DNA from: Atriophallophorus winterbourni
Taxonomy: Eukaryota > Platyhelminthes > Trematoda > Plagiorchiida > Microphallidae
DNA: 64,000 bases
Direction of reading: 5' to 3'
Assembly: GCA_013407085.1 (NCBI GenBank)
Contig: JACCGJ010000646.1
Span: 1 to 64,000 of the forward strand
Shown here: one piece after another, positions 29,781-40,687 of the stretch
Position numbering within the stretch: the stretch's first letter is position 1
Layout of the letters: the number at the start of each line of letters is the position of its first letter
Notes under the pieces: model-generated
Database searches by the model: none
Told to the model about the DNA's origin: nothing
The model's input: only the letters and a program-made list of their open reading frames with translations
Position numbers and translations under genes: made by a program

Positions 29781-32354
29781 CTGCGGATTTTCGTGCGAAT
29801 TTTAAACTGTTCAGGAATCAGCAAACCCCTTATTTCTTGTTACATTTTTTCGTAGTTTTGTAATGCTTTTTAGACCATTGAATAAAATAGAATTGAATCA
29901 AAGTATTCTAATGCGTTTCGGGTCACGCAGCTTAGAATTTAGTCCAATTTTACAAAAAAATAGTAATCGATGATAAATATTACCTAAACTGACAGCAAAA
30001 GATCGAATTACACATTAAATCGAATTTGCTTATCTCAAGTGAACAAATAACATTGCGCGAAATTTCTAACACCAAACTTACGAAGCCGAGCAATCTTTAT
30101 ATTATCTGCCATTCCCTTGCGCGTAACTAGTCAAATATTCTGTACGATTTTATTACCAATAGCTGTACACTAATCAAAAAGAATGATGGGATTCGGGCCG
30201 CACGACTTCAGTTTTGTACGTGCTCGATAAGCAAAAACAACATGAAGATCTTAAACAGATATGCTCAGTTGCATGCATTTTCATCGCACACATCACGCAT
30301 TAGGTAGGGGCAGTTCGAGCTGGATCCACATGCGTTTGAAACAGTGTTAGATATGCGATGGAAATGCATGTGTTCAGGCACATGTGAGTGAACAAAAGGA
30401 TCTGTTTTCACCGGATGGATTAGCAACGGCAACATCCACGGCGTACCGCAATATCACTTACTACAACACGCCATTTTGTAACTGCCAATCATTTCGGAAC
30501 CTTCTATTTCGTGTTCCATTGAGCGATTGACGAAAAGATCACACCTCTAAAATGAAAAGAAGCACGGCGCTATTCTGAGTGTGTTAAGCTGAAATCCGAA
30601 CCTATAAAATATTGAAAGAAATATGTTGTGGTACTCACATCCCCTATACTTATACACAAGCCCGGTTTCTGGCTGTTTGCCCCCATCAGGTGGAGACAGT
30701 AATACCAGTTATGTGAAAATTTTCAATTGTGCATAATTTCAAAATAATTATATTAAATTTGAACATTACGATTTTCTAATGTATTGTGGTGCTCACACCC
30801 CATGTGGATGGCATTCATGGTTGAAAATTTTGCATTCGGCAATAAATATTTCAACGAACATTCAGAGGCGACGTACATATATTTGGTTCGAGTGCACCTG
30901 AGATATCGGTTGGCAATTTATTGGACGTTCCAACCGAAAACTAATTTTGTTCTGTCGATCTTCGATACATTGGAAGCGGTTGGTTTTAATAGAGAATTTC
31001 GTCTGCCACATTATTCAATCTTCATTTAATCTACATTTTGTGTTACAGCTTTTCAAAGATTGTTGTTTTAATCTGTGAGATTGGCAGAAACAGCATCTTC
31101 ACCTGTTCACCCTTGGTCTGACGATGCTTCTGTGTCAGATGTGAAACGTTACACAAAAAGCTGCTCTAACCGATTGCACTCAAATTGATTTGCATTATGA
31201 ATACACAATCGGTCCCAAACATATTCAAATCGATTGCAAACTGAGTTATATTTGACGTTTTAAGTCAAAATCTTTGAAACGTGGAGTAAAGTTTGTAGTA
31301 TGAATAATATTTTTGCCTCTAAAAACATGTACTGTTGCGTTTGCTGGCGTTTCATTTGTTGTCTACAAAGCGACGGTTCGGAGTTCATGTTATATTTATA
31401 TCCAATTTTCTCCTCACAGGTTGACTCTTGATATCCTTGATCTGTTAGCTGATGAATCAGGTGACGAGACTGAGCTATTTACAAATCCTCAAAAAATGAA
31501 ATCAGGTATAACAAACAACACCATTGGACAGCGATAGGTGTATATAAACACACTAAATCCCGGGAATGTGAATGTAGTTCAGCATACATTTGTAAAATGT
31601 TTAACTAGCCCATTCAATCAGAGTGTGTGATGCATTCCATACTTCAAAATGAGTTATTTATAGGCTCCAAGTGACATAATAGCAATTTTTTGCTTGTATT
31701 ATGCTACAAAGAACGCATATTATCTTACATTTCCGCCAAGTGGTAACTAAACTTGCCAAGACATTTTTTATTTTATTCAATAAAATATATATTTTTATAT
31801 TATATATATATTATATTATATTAAATATATATTTTGTGTTTAATCAATCCCGGAGAATTATTTTAAACCAAAAGCGGCAAAAAAAACTATGCAAAATAAT
31901 TATCGGCGGAAGTGTGATTATAGTTTTAGTAAACACTGGTAAATTTTAGAGTTACCAGACCTAGCCACCCACCAGATCTAGATTCAGTGAAATAAAAGAT
32001 ATCCAACTATGCTGGGTGTGAAGTGATCACTTTCGCAATTCAAAGAAGTTTATATGAAACAACCACTTGCATAATTTATTCACGTACCTTCGTGGAGTAT
32101 GTAAACCCATTGCACGTAACGTTCCGAAGGCATTGAAACTGGCATTTCAAAATTGCATTTCCCAGGTTGGATTTTGTTTGCAAAGGGTGCTCGTGGTTCT
32201 TAAGGTTGATCCACTTGAAGCTGTTTTTGTCGCACGTTCCCAGAAGCGAATGACGAGGTCTCAGGGCGAAACAACCCGGGGATTGTTCTGGTTGGTCGCT
32301 TCCTTCCACTGAGAGAATACCGTGGATCAAACAAAGCAAAACCAATAGTGACAT
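29643..32354 (-). CDS. Secreted PAN/Apple-like protein, first two exons of a partial gene
   Basis: Exon 1 (32354-32088) encodes a signal peptide, M-S-L-L-V-L-L-C-L-I-H-G-I-L-S-V-E-G, then a cysteine-rich start. It ends at a GTACGTG donor in phase 0. Exon 2 (29780 to about 29643) begins after CGCAG in phase 0 with G-R-N-C-I-P-L. Across the junction the pattern C-x3-C-x5-C-x-G-F-x-Y, then N-C-I-P-L and G-C-I-V-F-V resembles a PAN/Apple domain. PAN domains mediate protein or carbohydrate contacts in secreted proteins. The exon 2 donor (GTATAT) is weak, and later exons and the stop were not found. A TATA box at 32403-32396 gives a very short 5' UTR. The 2.3-kb intron has hammerhead relics. Confidence 0.5.
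30290..30350 (-). repeat. Fragment of hammerhead repeat subfamily A
   Basis: GGATCCACATGCGTTTGAAA matches the minus-strand unit at 5835-5855 (GGATCCGCATGCGCTTGAAA). The ribozyme core to its left is not preserved. Confidence 0.45.
30645..30705 (-). ncRNA. Hammerhead relic, subfamily B
   Basis: The minus strand reads CTCCAC, CTGATGG (last A lost), GGGC, AAACA, GCC, then GAAAC and CGGGC. The order is conserved but two essential positions are changed: CTGATGA to CTGATGG, and the cleavage T to G. Probably inactive. Confidence 0.5.
31365..31400 (+). pseudogene. Tiny RTE fragment
   Basis: GTCTACAAAGCGACGGTTCG matches the V-Y-K-A-T-V-R block of the RTE at 51080-51105. Only about 35 bp are left. Confidence 0.4.
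31770..31840. repeat. AT/TA-rich low-complexity tract
   Basis: TATATT/TTATAT repeats. Confidence 0.7.
32088..32354 (-). CDS. PAN-like gene, exon 1
   Basis: 89 codons from ATG 32354 (the second in-frame start-like codon; the upstream one is TTG) to donor GTACGTG. It contains the signal peptide and C-F-A-L, G-T-C-D-K, C-Q-F-Q-C-L and T-C-N-G-F-T-Y-S-T-K. Confidence 0.6.
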
Positions 32355-32395
32355 TTTCGCATACAAAGTGATTGTGATTTTAGCAGTGTTGAATA

Positions 32396-32403
32396 CTTAT
32401 ATA
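32396..32403 (-). promoter_or_regulatory. TATA box of the PAN-like gene
   Basis: The minus strand reads TATATAAG about 42 bp before the ATG. With initiation some 30 bp downstream, the 5' UTR would be only about 15 nt. Confidence 0.45.
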
Positions 32404-34640
32404 CTGAACTATGGGATTGTGTGATGAAATCTTATTGGTTGGTGAGTAATTCGTTTCAAATAATTTAGAATTTAGAGGAATTTAAATGGTCTGAATTTAG
32501 GTTGATCAGAAGCATTTAACCTTTTGAACTGACTCAGTCGTATGCATAATCTGGGGTGTTTGAAAACCGCATTGATTTTTCGACAGTCACACATGTTCAT
32601 TCTAAGTATTTCTAACAAACATTCTATCGTACCTTCTCAGTCACCGTCAGCGTAATATACTCTCATTGGAAGTCATCTTAGAGCAGCGTATTAGGTTATA
32701 TCCTTTTTCTTATTAATATAATTTGTGTGCTAACCTCTTTAAATAAATCAAAGCAAGTTATCTTTGTGTATCATATAAACCGTTTCATAACTTCTCATTT
32801 TATATAGATGTAGCAGGCTATAAACTCTTTAGACAACATTCTTCCGGCAATTTTCACAAAAATCACACTGAGGGTTAGATTTATCAACAATGAAACCGTG
32901 TTTAATGTGTATTAGCTGTTTGATACATCATTGCAGTATCATTTTGAACAATAAACCTTTTGATTCCTCCGAGAAATTACAGAACAAATATTCAGATATT
33001 CTCCTTCTCCTTATTTTAGTAAATAATTTATATTCCTCATAATAACATCTAATTTTTTGGGTTCAATCAATTAACAAATTCTTCTTAGTTGAAGTAGCCT
33101 AAGTCTATATACAATGAAAGATGTACCGCTTCTTGGAAACTGAAATATAGAATATTCTTACATTGGCAGATGTGACTGTGAACACTCATATGATTTAAAA
33201 TGTAGAATTAGAAAAATCATTTTGTTTATTCTACTCCTTCATCTTATCGAAAAGGTGTATACTACTAGTCACTGACCCGATTTGGTTACGTAGAATTCCT
33301 CTTAATAAGTTTCTTTTCTCCTGAGTGATCACGGAGCAGCAAGTTAACCTTAGGTATACCACACATTTTCCAGATTTCAATCGGCATTATTGCCTCAACC
33401 AAATGTGGCTCTTGCATATTCCTATTTTTCGCACTAAAGAGTGACGCCAATTCTACTTATTTGATTATGCACTGCTCTGGAATTATCTCGCTATCTATTT
33501 TCTCATGTGCATGGCCTTACTCGACCAAGAAAACATTTGAAGGCTTTAAGCATTCCGGATTGGATATTCTTCGAAATGTGTTCTCGGTATGAATTTGTTT
33601 CATTTTGGACATTTTGCCTGAAGAAAACTCACGCCCGGAATCTGTCGCCGTTTTCGCTTATAAACTCGATGAGTATTTGACCGACCATGCTGTATGTGAA
33701 TGTCCCTATTGATTTTTGAGAGATTTCATATTTTTACTTCATATATCTGTCAGCAAATGGTTACTGTTAAGCTAACTGATATTTTACCATAAAAATTCTG
33801 AGTTCTGAGTTCTGACAGGCAAAGTTAAAGCAATTGTTCAACGTCTTTTCGATCACTCTCTATGCAAAATAAACACTTTTTAATGTAATAAATTTTGTCA
33901 AGTTATACATGGTGCCTGAAACTTTTCTTCACGTTTCTACACTTTACCACACGCTCAGGTCTGATCATATTGCCTTTTATGCACTGGCTGTAAATGTGTC
34001 GGGTTACACAGGGTTCAGGCATCTTGAATAAAATCCTGGGACATTTATCACATTTACCTATACTTATTGTACCGCATTGAGTGTATAATATCCGCTTCTT
34101 TTACATCTCAATCATAATTATCCTAATTTTGTCGAAGAAAACAAAATAACACAAATTAAAATAGCCAAAAGTCTTTTTTATGCATATCAAATAATTACTA
34201 TATAATTGCTATTGTGAATTCTATCTCGAATAACTCTTACAATGTTAGTGAAAAATTGATTAACAGTTTTTTCTCAGTAAATCAGCCTAAGAACCCGCCT
34301 TTCATCCCAAATTAATGAGGGAGCTGGTGCTGATACTGGCATGTCCATTGGTTTATCTATGCAACTCTTCCGTGCAGTGCAGATAAATTTCGCGTATTTC
34401 AAAACTGCATGATGTAATTCGTATACATGAAGGTGTTAGTCAACCTTCGGTTTGTAAGTAAAGAACTGTAATTCTTACTAGAAACTTTAGTCGAAGCCTG
34501 AAAATAATTGTTGGGTATAGGATCAATCTTTATAGAATTAAATGTTTTTTGTTGTACTCTGTTCAGCGTGGCTTGCTGAAATGTTCAACAAACCTAATTT
34601 TGTTTTTATAAAAGTGAATCGAGAGAATAGATAAAGGACA
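32404..34640. other. Intergenic, mostly featureless
   Basis: No gene recognised. At 34000-34330 a stretch resembles 14850-15200 (GTGTCGGGTTACACAGGGTT, CACATTTACCTATACTTATT) and is probably a LINE 3' UTR. Confidence 0.4.
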
Positions 34641-34779
34641 ACAGGTTGAAATTTTTACTTGGAATTTTATAACAACAGATTGTCAGAAACAAAACTCGGT
34701 TAATTACGTATCGGATGTCCCCTGATGAACTATGTAATCTAATTCTCAATCAATTGATACTTTCTAGTCAGGATAAGCA

Positions 34780-35665
34780 GTACGTATTCTCATAAAGTAT
34801 CAATTGTTAGCGGAGTCCCTCGGAAATCCGTACTCGGACCGCCACTTTTCCTCATTTTCAACTCTGACTTGGCAAAGTCGCTATAGTGTTCCTGTTATAT
34901 TCTTGAAGATAATATAATGTTTATCGAATTCTCGAATGAACAGGATTTTATTTAGCATATTGAAACGTCATCAAGTGGTACGCAAAATCCGATTTATCAG
35001 TAAACTTATAAATGTGTTATTTCTCGTGAAAAGTTGTTAAAAAGCTTCGGATTTCTGAAACTAAAGGCATGATAGTGATTAATGGGATGCAACATTTGCG
35101 TGACTACGGTTTCGAACTTCCCGTAGACTTTAGTGAGCTGAATAACATGCAGCTGCTGCAAAGTGTTTTATCTTAGTTTTAATTTACATGTGCACACAAG
35201 ATTTAATGCCGATACACAAAGCAGTCGTTAGACCGCATCTCGAGTATTGCTTTCAAGCATTATCAACCTGTCGTAAAAATTATATTGCTATGCTTTAGTG
35301 TGTCTACCGATAACCTATATGCATTACTGAGAAGAAATCAGATAATTTGTATGAGAAACGTTTGCTGAGTCTTCTCACTGAAAAATAGGCGTCTACGAAG
35401 GGATCTGATTAAATCCCACCAAAGCATGACGGTTTGAAGTAAGTTTCTGTTCAAATGATATACAGTTATCCACTTCAAACGTGTGTACTCAATGTTATTC
35501 ATTGAAACTGGTCAAGCGACCTGTAAAAACTAATGTTCGTAAACAATTTTTTAGTGAAAGAACAAAAGATCAATGGAATCGCCTTCCCAAAGAGGTTATA
35601 TGTTCCAATATAATAGAGATTTCAATAATGGACTAAATTCTGTGTGGCCTGTTTCATTCCCCGAT
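34780..35665 (+). pseudogene. CR1-like LINE RT relic
   Basis: At 34808-34880 the plus strand encodes S-G-V-P-R-K-S-V-L-G-P-P-L-F-L-I-F. At 35200-35290 it encodes K-A-V-V-R-P-H-L-E-Y-C-F-Q-A. At 35545-35640 it encodes F-F-S-E-R-T-K-D-Q-W-N-R-L-P-K-E-V. These are successive RT blocks, each in a different frame. Heavily decayed. Confidence 0.65.
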
Positions 35666-36065
35666 TTCTATCCATAATTAAATAGTTTGTCTAAATTTTT
35701 AGTTGTCATTTGAATGCACGAATTAAGTTTTTCCGTGCATTGTGGATTATTCCCATACTAGAATATCATCCTGATTTTATTTTTTGAAATGGTGGATGCT
35801 TTTCCGTGACATGCCACTCAAAAAAGTTGACGTTCGATTTGCGACTTAACCACAATTCCACATGTGCGAATTATTTGCGCGGTACGTTCAACTTGATTGT
35901 ATTTCCAATGCTCTTCTTAACAATCCATTTCCAAATCGTTGTTCTCTGATTTTGCTGTAAATTGGTTATCAATTTATCGCATTATACACACATTATAACT
36001 ATAATTATCCTATTGTAGTACGTTTTTGAAAAAAAACATTTTACATATATCGATTGATATTCACA

Positions 36066-36226
36066 TTAAAAAAAACCAAACACTTTGCCGAAAGCGTTAT
36101 ATCCCTGCATTTTAATCGAATGTGGAAATAAGTAGTCGAAGGCATAACGTGTGATGTGTGCCACAGATGGACTAATCCAAAATGCTATGGCATTCTCGAC
36201 CAGCATTACGAAACTTATTGTAAAAT
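36066..36226 (-). CDS. Possible terminal exon of an unknown membrane protein
   Basis: After the good acceptor CCAATTTCAG, a minus-strand frame runs 53 codons to TAA. It encodes N-Y-F-T-I-S-F-V-M-L-V-E-N-A-I-A-F-W-I and later Y-A-F-D-Y-L-F-P-H-S-I-K. Composition looks protein-like with one hydrophobic stretch. I do not recognise the family. No AATAAA is seen just downstream, and a LINE begins about 50 bp upstream. It could be chance or an orphaned exon. Confidence 0.2.
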
Positions 36227-36279
36227 AGTTTCCTGAAATTGGTATGTGGGGACTGTAGGCGAAACGCAAGGGAAGTTTT

Positions 36280-39200
36280 TTGAGGACGTCTGCCCATAGT
36301 ATGACCAACGACGTTGTATTAAAAGGTACAAATTCACCGTTGTCGTACGCCAAAGTGGTTCGAAAGAATACATCGTCATCAATAAATTCGTGCCGTATCC
36401 AAAGTACCATCGGTAGGGATCAGAAAGCCCCACATGGTGGTAAAAAGAATCGTATAAAGAAAGGCGTCGCTAAAGATAAGTGTCCAGTGAAATCGCAGCA
36501 ATCTGACTACATTGCTTTAGAAAAGCTAATATATGCCCTGGCTGAGCAAGTTAGTAAGCTTGCTGGACCCAATAGAATGGCGGAAACGAGGCCAACTCGT
36601 ACTCTGCTCATTCTAAATAGGGAAGAGCCGCTGATTCGCGAAACCTTAATCCCGACAGCAAATGGACCGTTCCAGGGTTCAGGATGTTTTGCGCATGGCA
36701 GGGCTAATTAACTGCTAGGTAAAAAGGGTCCATCATGTAGGCCGGTGGAACCCAACTTTAAGTAGCGCTCGTCCGATTTTGTTAGCATTTATGAACCAGT
36801 TAGACTGGGACACGCTTCTTTGGAAAAGTGATTACCTTGAACGCGACACAAATGGGCGTTTCAAAGTTGTCCAGGATACGGGGCCGTAACCAAACTTTCA
36901 CGGAACGTGTTTAAAAACGCACATGACCGGATTGAGAACTCCCATAAAAGGAATAAACATTAGTCAAAATAAAATGTTCAGGTCATCTGCCGTAGTAGTT
37001 ATCGAAAAGGTACTCCAAAATACGAATGCGTGGAAAACTCTTTAGCAAGCGAACGCCTCTCGGGACTTCAAGGAACTACGCCTGAAAATAAGCAAGATTC
37101 GCTTGGCTCCTGAACGAGGAATATCTATGTACAACTGCCATCAAGCCGGGACAAGCTCGTTCGCAAGCACAGCCCATTCACTTATCTACTGCTCCTGTGT
37201 CAAATAACGGGGTATCAACGAGTGTGCTCCAACCCCAAGTAAAAGTCGAATAAAATTTGCGCGGAATAGAAATGTCCATGTACTGCTCACAAATGCTTGC
37301 AGTGTACGTAATAAGTGGGGAGAGCTGCAGCTTGCTGCACAGGAAAATCAGGTCGATATAATTGCCATCGCCGAATCATTTGAAATTGGATGATCATGTA
37401 CCGTCATTTGTATCAAATAAGTACGCGATCTATCGTCAGGATAAGGATACTGATGCTACGGGAATGGGTGTGGCAATCATGATAATTGAAGACCTTCCCC
37501 ACGTTCAGACATCGATAAAGATTGCTGCTCATACAATCCAACTAACTTTTGTATTTCTTACTGTCGCTAGGAGGGAACTAGAACTTGCATGTACTTAGAG
37601 AAGCTCGACCGTTTCACCATAAGACGATCAAATACTGAGGGACACATTGGAAGTACTAAAAGGGCGATGCAAAGCATTACTAATTGTTGGAGACTTCAAT
37701 CTCCCGGTCATCGATTGGCGTACCGAACTTTCTTCACCAGAGTCAGCTGAGACGCAATATCTGGACTGGTTTCATGTCAAGGCTTTTTATCACCAAGTTA
37801 GGGAACCTTCGAAATATAGGTCAGGACACACTATGTCCACTTTAGATTTGGTTCTAGCGTCTGATGAAAGAGATATTTATGGGATCAAATCCTTTCGCCG
37901 TAATTTTGCCTGACTGGACTTAAGTGCACCCTAGTCACCAAGTGAAGGTGTCCCGTAACTTTGGTCGAATGGACATCGTCCAACTACAAACTCAAGCAAT
38001 GAATCTAATTTAAGAACCAGACGAATAAAAACCTAGTGTAGAAATCAGGTGGAATATTATAGGAGGGTACCTTTTACAACAACAGGAAAGTTTTGCTCCT
38101 CTACAATAAATAAATAAATAAAATAAATAATTAAATGATCAATAATAGCCCTAAATGTTAGCCTAAGTTAACATCCACTTCTTACAATTTAGCCCTTTCT
38201 CGTGTTAGTATCCTACATATAATTGCCAGATTAATCAAACCTAAAATCCAAATCTTTTCTCATTTCGAACTAGACATTAGATGCACTTTTGGCTCACCCT
38301 CGAAGGAGGATAACCGCCACACACCTTGTGTACAGCAAGTTTGTGTGCAGTCTGAAGATGTACGCACCTTTGCGGAAGTTGCTTCTTCGCTTGTACTCGG
38401 TTCGAAAGATGGATTTAGTTTTGCCGATGCGACGAACGTTCTTGAGCCCCAATAGGTCCAGGAACTATCACAGCTAAATAAAGCAATCAAGAATAAAGAC
38501 CAGAGCTTTACCACTAATGAAATTAGAAAATCCTGCATCATTCTTCACAATGCGCTGGAGCAAATAGGTGCTTTGGCCATAGACAGGGTTAAACAGGCAC
38601 GTGATTTCTTAAATTCTGCTCCTGCCCCCTTTTTCGATGAAGGTGAATTTGGTGTAACGGTACGCACAGCGTTTCGTCTACGCTGCAGGTGATCTCCCCA
38701 GACCGTTAAAGATTGTGTTAGACTCCGCTGAGCAAGTGACCTTACTGCTAAAGAGGGGTTACCGGTTAAATGTTAGTAAACTTCGGCTCTTACGTGATCC
38801 CTCTCCGAAAAATCGTGTGAAAAGGGCCGTCAAACTGTGTCGAAGTGAATGGAGTTTGGTCTTCAGAGATGATAGCAAGCTCCGGAGTGACGCAGGGATC
38901 TGTTTTCGGCCCATTGTTATTCAAACGTTTCGTGAATGATATTCCGGACGTGGTAGCAAACGATTGTCTTTTATTCGCGGATGATCTGAAACTGTGAGCC
39001 CTGTCAGTTTCTGCGACGTCCACAAGCAACTGCTACAAGCAGTTGATGACTTAGTAAGCTGTACAAATCGCTGCTCACTGCCTACAAATGAGGACAAGAC
39101 AGTGGTCATGCTCATATACTCCGATGACACTGGTGGTGAATACTTTCTTGTAGGTAAGCCTATTAGAGCTTTGACGGTTGAACGAGATTTAGAGATTCTG

Positions 39201-39885
39201 GTTATGGATTCCTTGAAGTCGAAGGCTGATACGGAGAATAAGCAGCGCTACCAGGATGATCTGGGCAATTCGGTGTTCATTTGCGGCCATTACCAGACAC
39301 TTTTCTCTGCGTATGTTCGTCCTCTGTTGGAACATGGGCTACCTGTTGCATTTCCTCAGTCTAAAGGCGAATGCGACTCCTTGGAGGGGGTACAAAGGAG
39401 GGGCACTAAGGTGAATAGTGGAATGCGCCAACTTGCGTACGAGGAGCTTACTGAAACTCTACCCGTTAGAACTTCGAAGGTAAAGATTTGACCTGCTCAT
39501 GACGCCGTATTGTTCTCGGTCAATATGGAGACGAGTTCCTCCGGTACTTCCGATTAGTAGGTGAGTCAAGGACTCGTGGACATGACCTTAGGTTGCAGAA
39601 GCCTAGAAGGTTAAAGCTGAGTAATACGAGCACGCTATCCACGCCGGTGGTAAACACTTGGAACTCTATCGAATGGGCTCTTGTCTCTACCATCAGAACA
39701 GCTATTCAAAAAAGCGTTGGATCAACATTTGTTGAGACGAATGGACTTGATCCCCGGAGTGATATAGTGGTGTTCCTTTACTCTTGGGTCTTGCCTTGTC
39801 ACCAGAATTCACCCATGATTATTGCTGTGATGAAGCTTAAACGCGATTTTATCCCTTCTGCTTTCGATTAAGAAGAAGAAGATAT
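36280..39885 (+). pseudogene. CR1/Jockey-like LINE, second family, decayed but long
   Basis: A basic ORF1-like frame (36280-36711, with L-S-Y-A-K-V-V-R-K and a lysine-rich run) is followed by APE endonuclease traces. These read T-N-A-C-S-V-R-N-K-W near 37290, I-V-G-D-F-N-L-P-V-I-D-W at 37690 and S-T-L-D-L-V-L-A-S-D near 37845. RT pieces include V-T-Q-G-S-V-F-G-P and F-A-D-D near 38890-38985, and Y-V-R-P-L-L-E-H-G near 39310. A C-terminus at 39593-39871 has N-S-I-E-W-A and D-F-I-P-S-A-F-D. The copy ends in an AAG-rich tail (39866-39885). The first half of RT is mostly missing, and it is full of stops. Confidence 0.7.
38105..38130. repeat. (AAAT)n microsatellite
   Basis: Short TAAA/AAATA run inside the decayed LINE, possibly the tail of a small inserted fragment. 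Confidence 0.7.
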
Positions 39886-39886
39886 A

Positions 39887-40687
39887 AGGCGTGATTTCAA
39901 GTGTAGCTTGAGAAACATTGAAAAAACTATTAAATTACCAAGGTTTCGCACTAAAGTAAGGAACGATTTATGCGTGACAAAATATGTTAAACTGTGGAAT
40001 CTTTTTCCTAAATATATAAGACTCAGCTCCTCTTTGAATGAATTCAAATCACATCTAGATTCATTCCTTACCATAGAAAAAATTCGCAATCTTCTTAACT
40101 TAGTTGTTCTACCTGATGATTCATATAATAATGGCGTTCCCGGGTATTTATATGAAATAAAGTTTCATGAAGTTCGAAAGAACATTGTCTCGCTTTCGAG
40201 TATTCATTTACAGCATAATTTCTCAATCAAAACCCGAATAAAACTGGCCCGCAGGAGACCTCAACCTAGTGGAACAAATTCCTTCCGCCTAGCGGACAGG
40301 AAAATGGATCATATTCAGGATAGATCAATCTATTTCGAACAATTAAAATGTAAAACTCTGGAAAATCAACAACAGAGATCTTCGCGCATCCTCGATGGAC
40401 ATTATTCATTAAACATTAGTGCTGTCGAAAACATTCAATGAATTTTTCTCGCAATGCCAGTGCTTTTGTATTATAACAGATCACGTACAGGTTATGTGGA
40501 AGCAACTTGTAAATACTGCCACAGTTATATTTAATTAACGTCAAATTCCGCTGCAGAAATGTCGTTGTAAATGTTTTTGTAAATGCACATACTGCTATGT
40601 GATTGTAGAAACCTTTTCGAAATTATTGATCATGATCAATATGCCTTGGAGTTCGAAGAATAAAATTTATTTATTTATTTATTTATT
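39887..40687 (+). pseudogene. CR1-like LINE 3' end with (TTTA)n tail
   Basis: An open frame 39908-40441 begins R-N-I-E-K-T-I-K-L-P-R-F-R-T-K-V, then V-K-L-W-N-L-F-P-K-Y-I-R and S-S-S-L-N-E-F-K-S-H-L, the C-terminus of a CR1 RT. A UTR with AATAAA and a TTTA run (40664-40687) closes it. The copy is 5'-truncated. An inverted relative lies at 15945-16690. Confidence 0.75.

Noticed and set aside
29398..29805. 135-codon plus-strand frame
   Set aside because: Shadow of the PAN-like exon 2 on the other strand; no motifs or splice support.
32067..32312. 81-codon plus-strand frame
   Set aside because: Antisense shadow of PAN-like exon 1.
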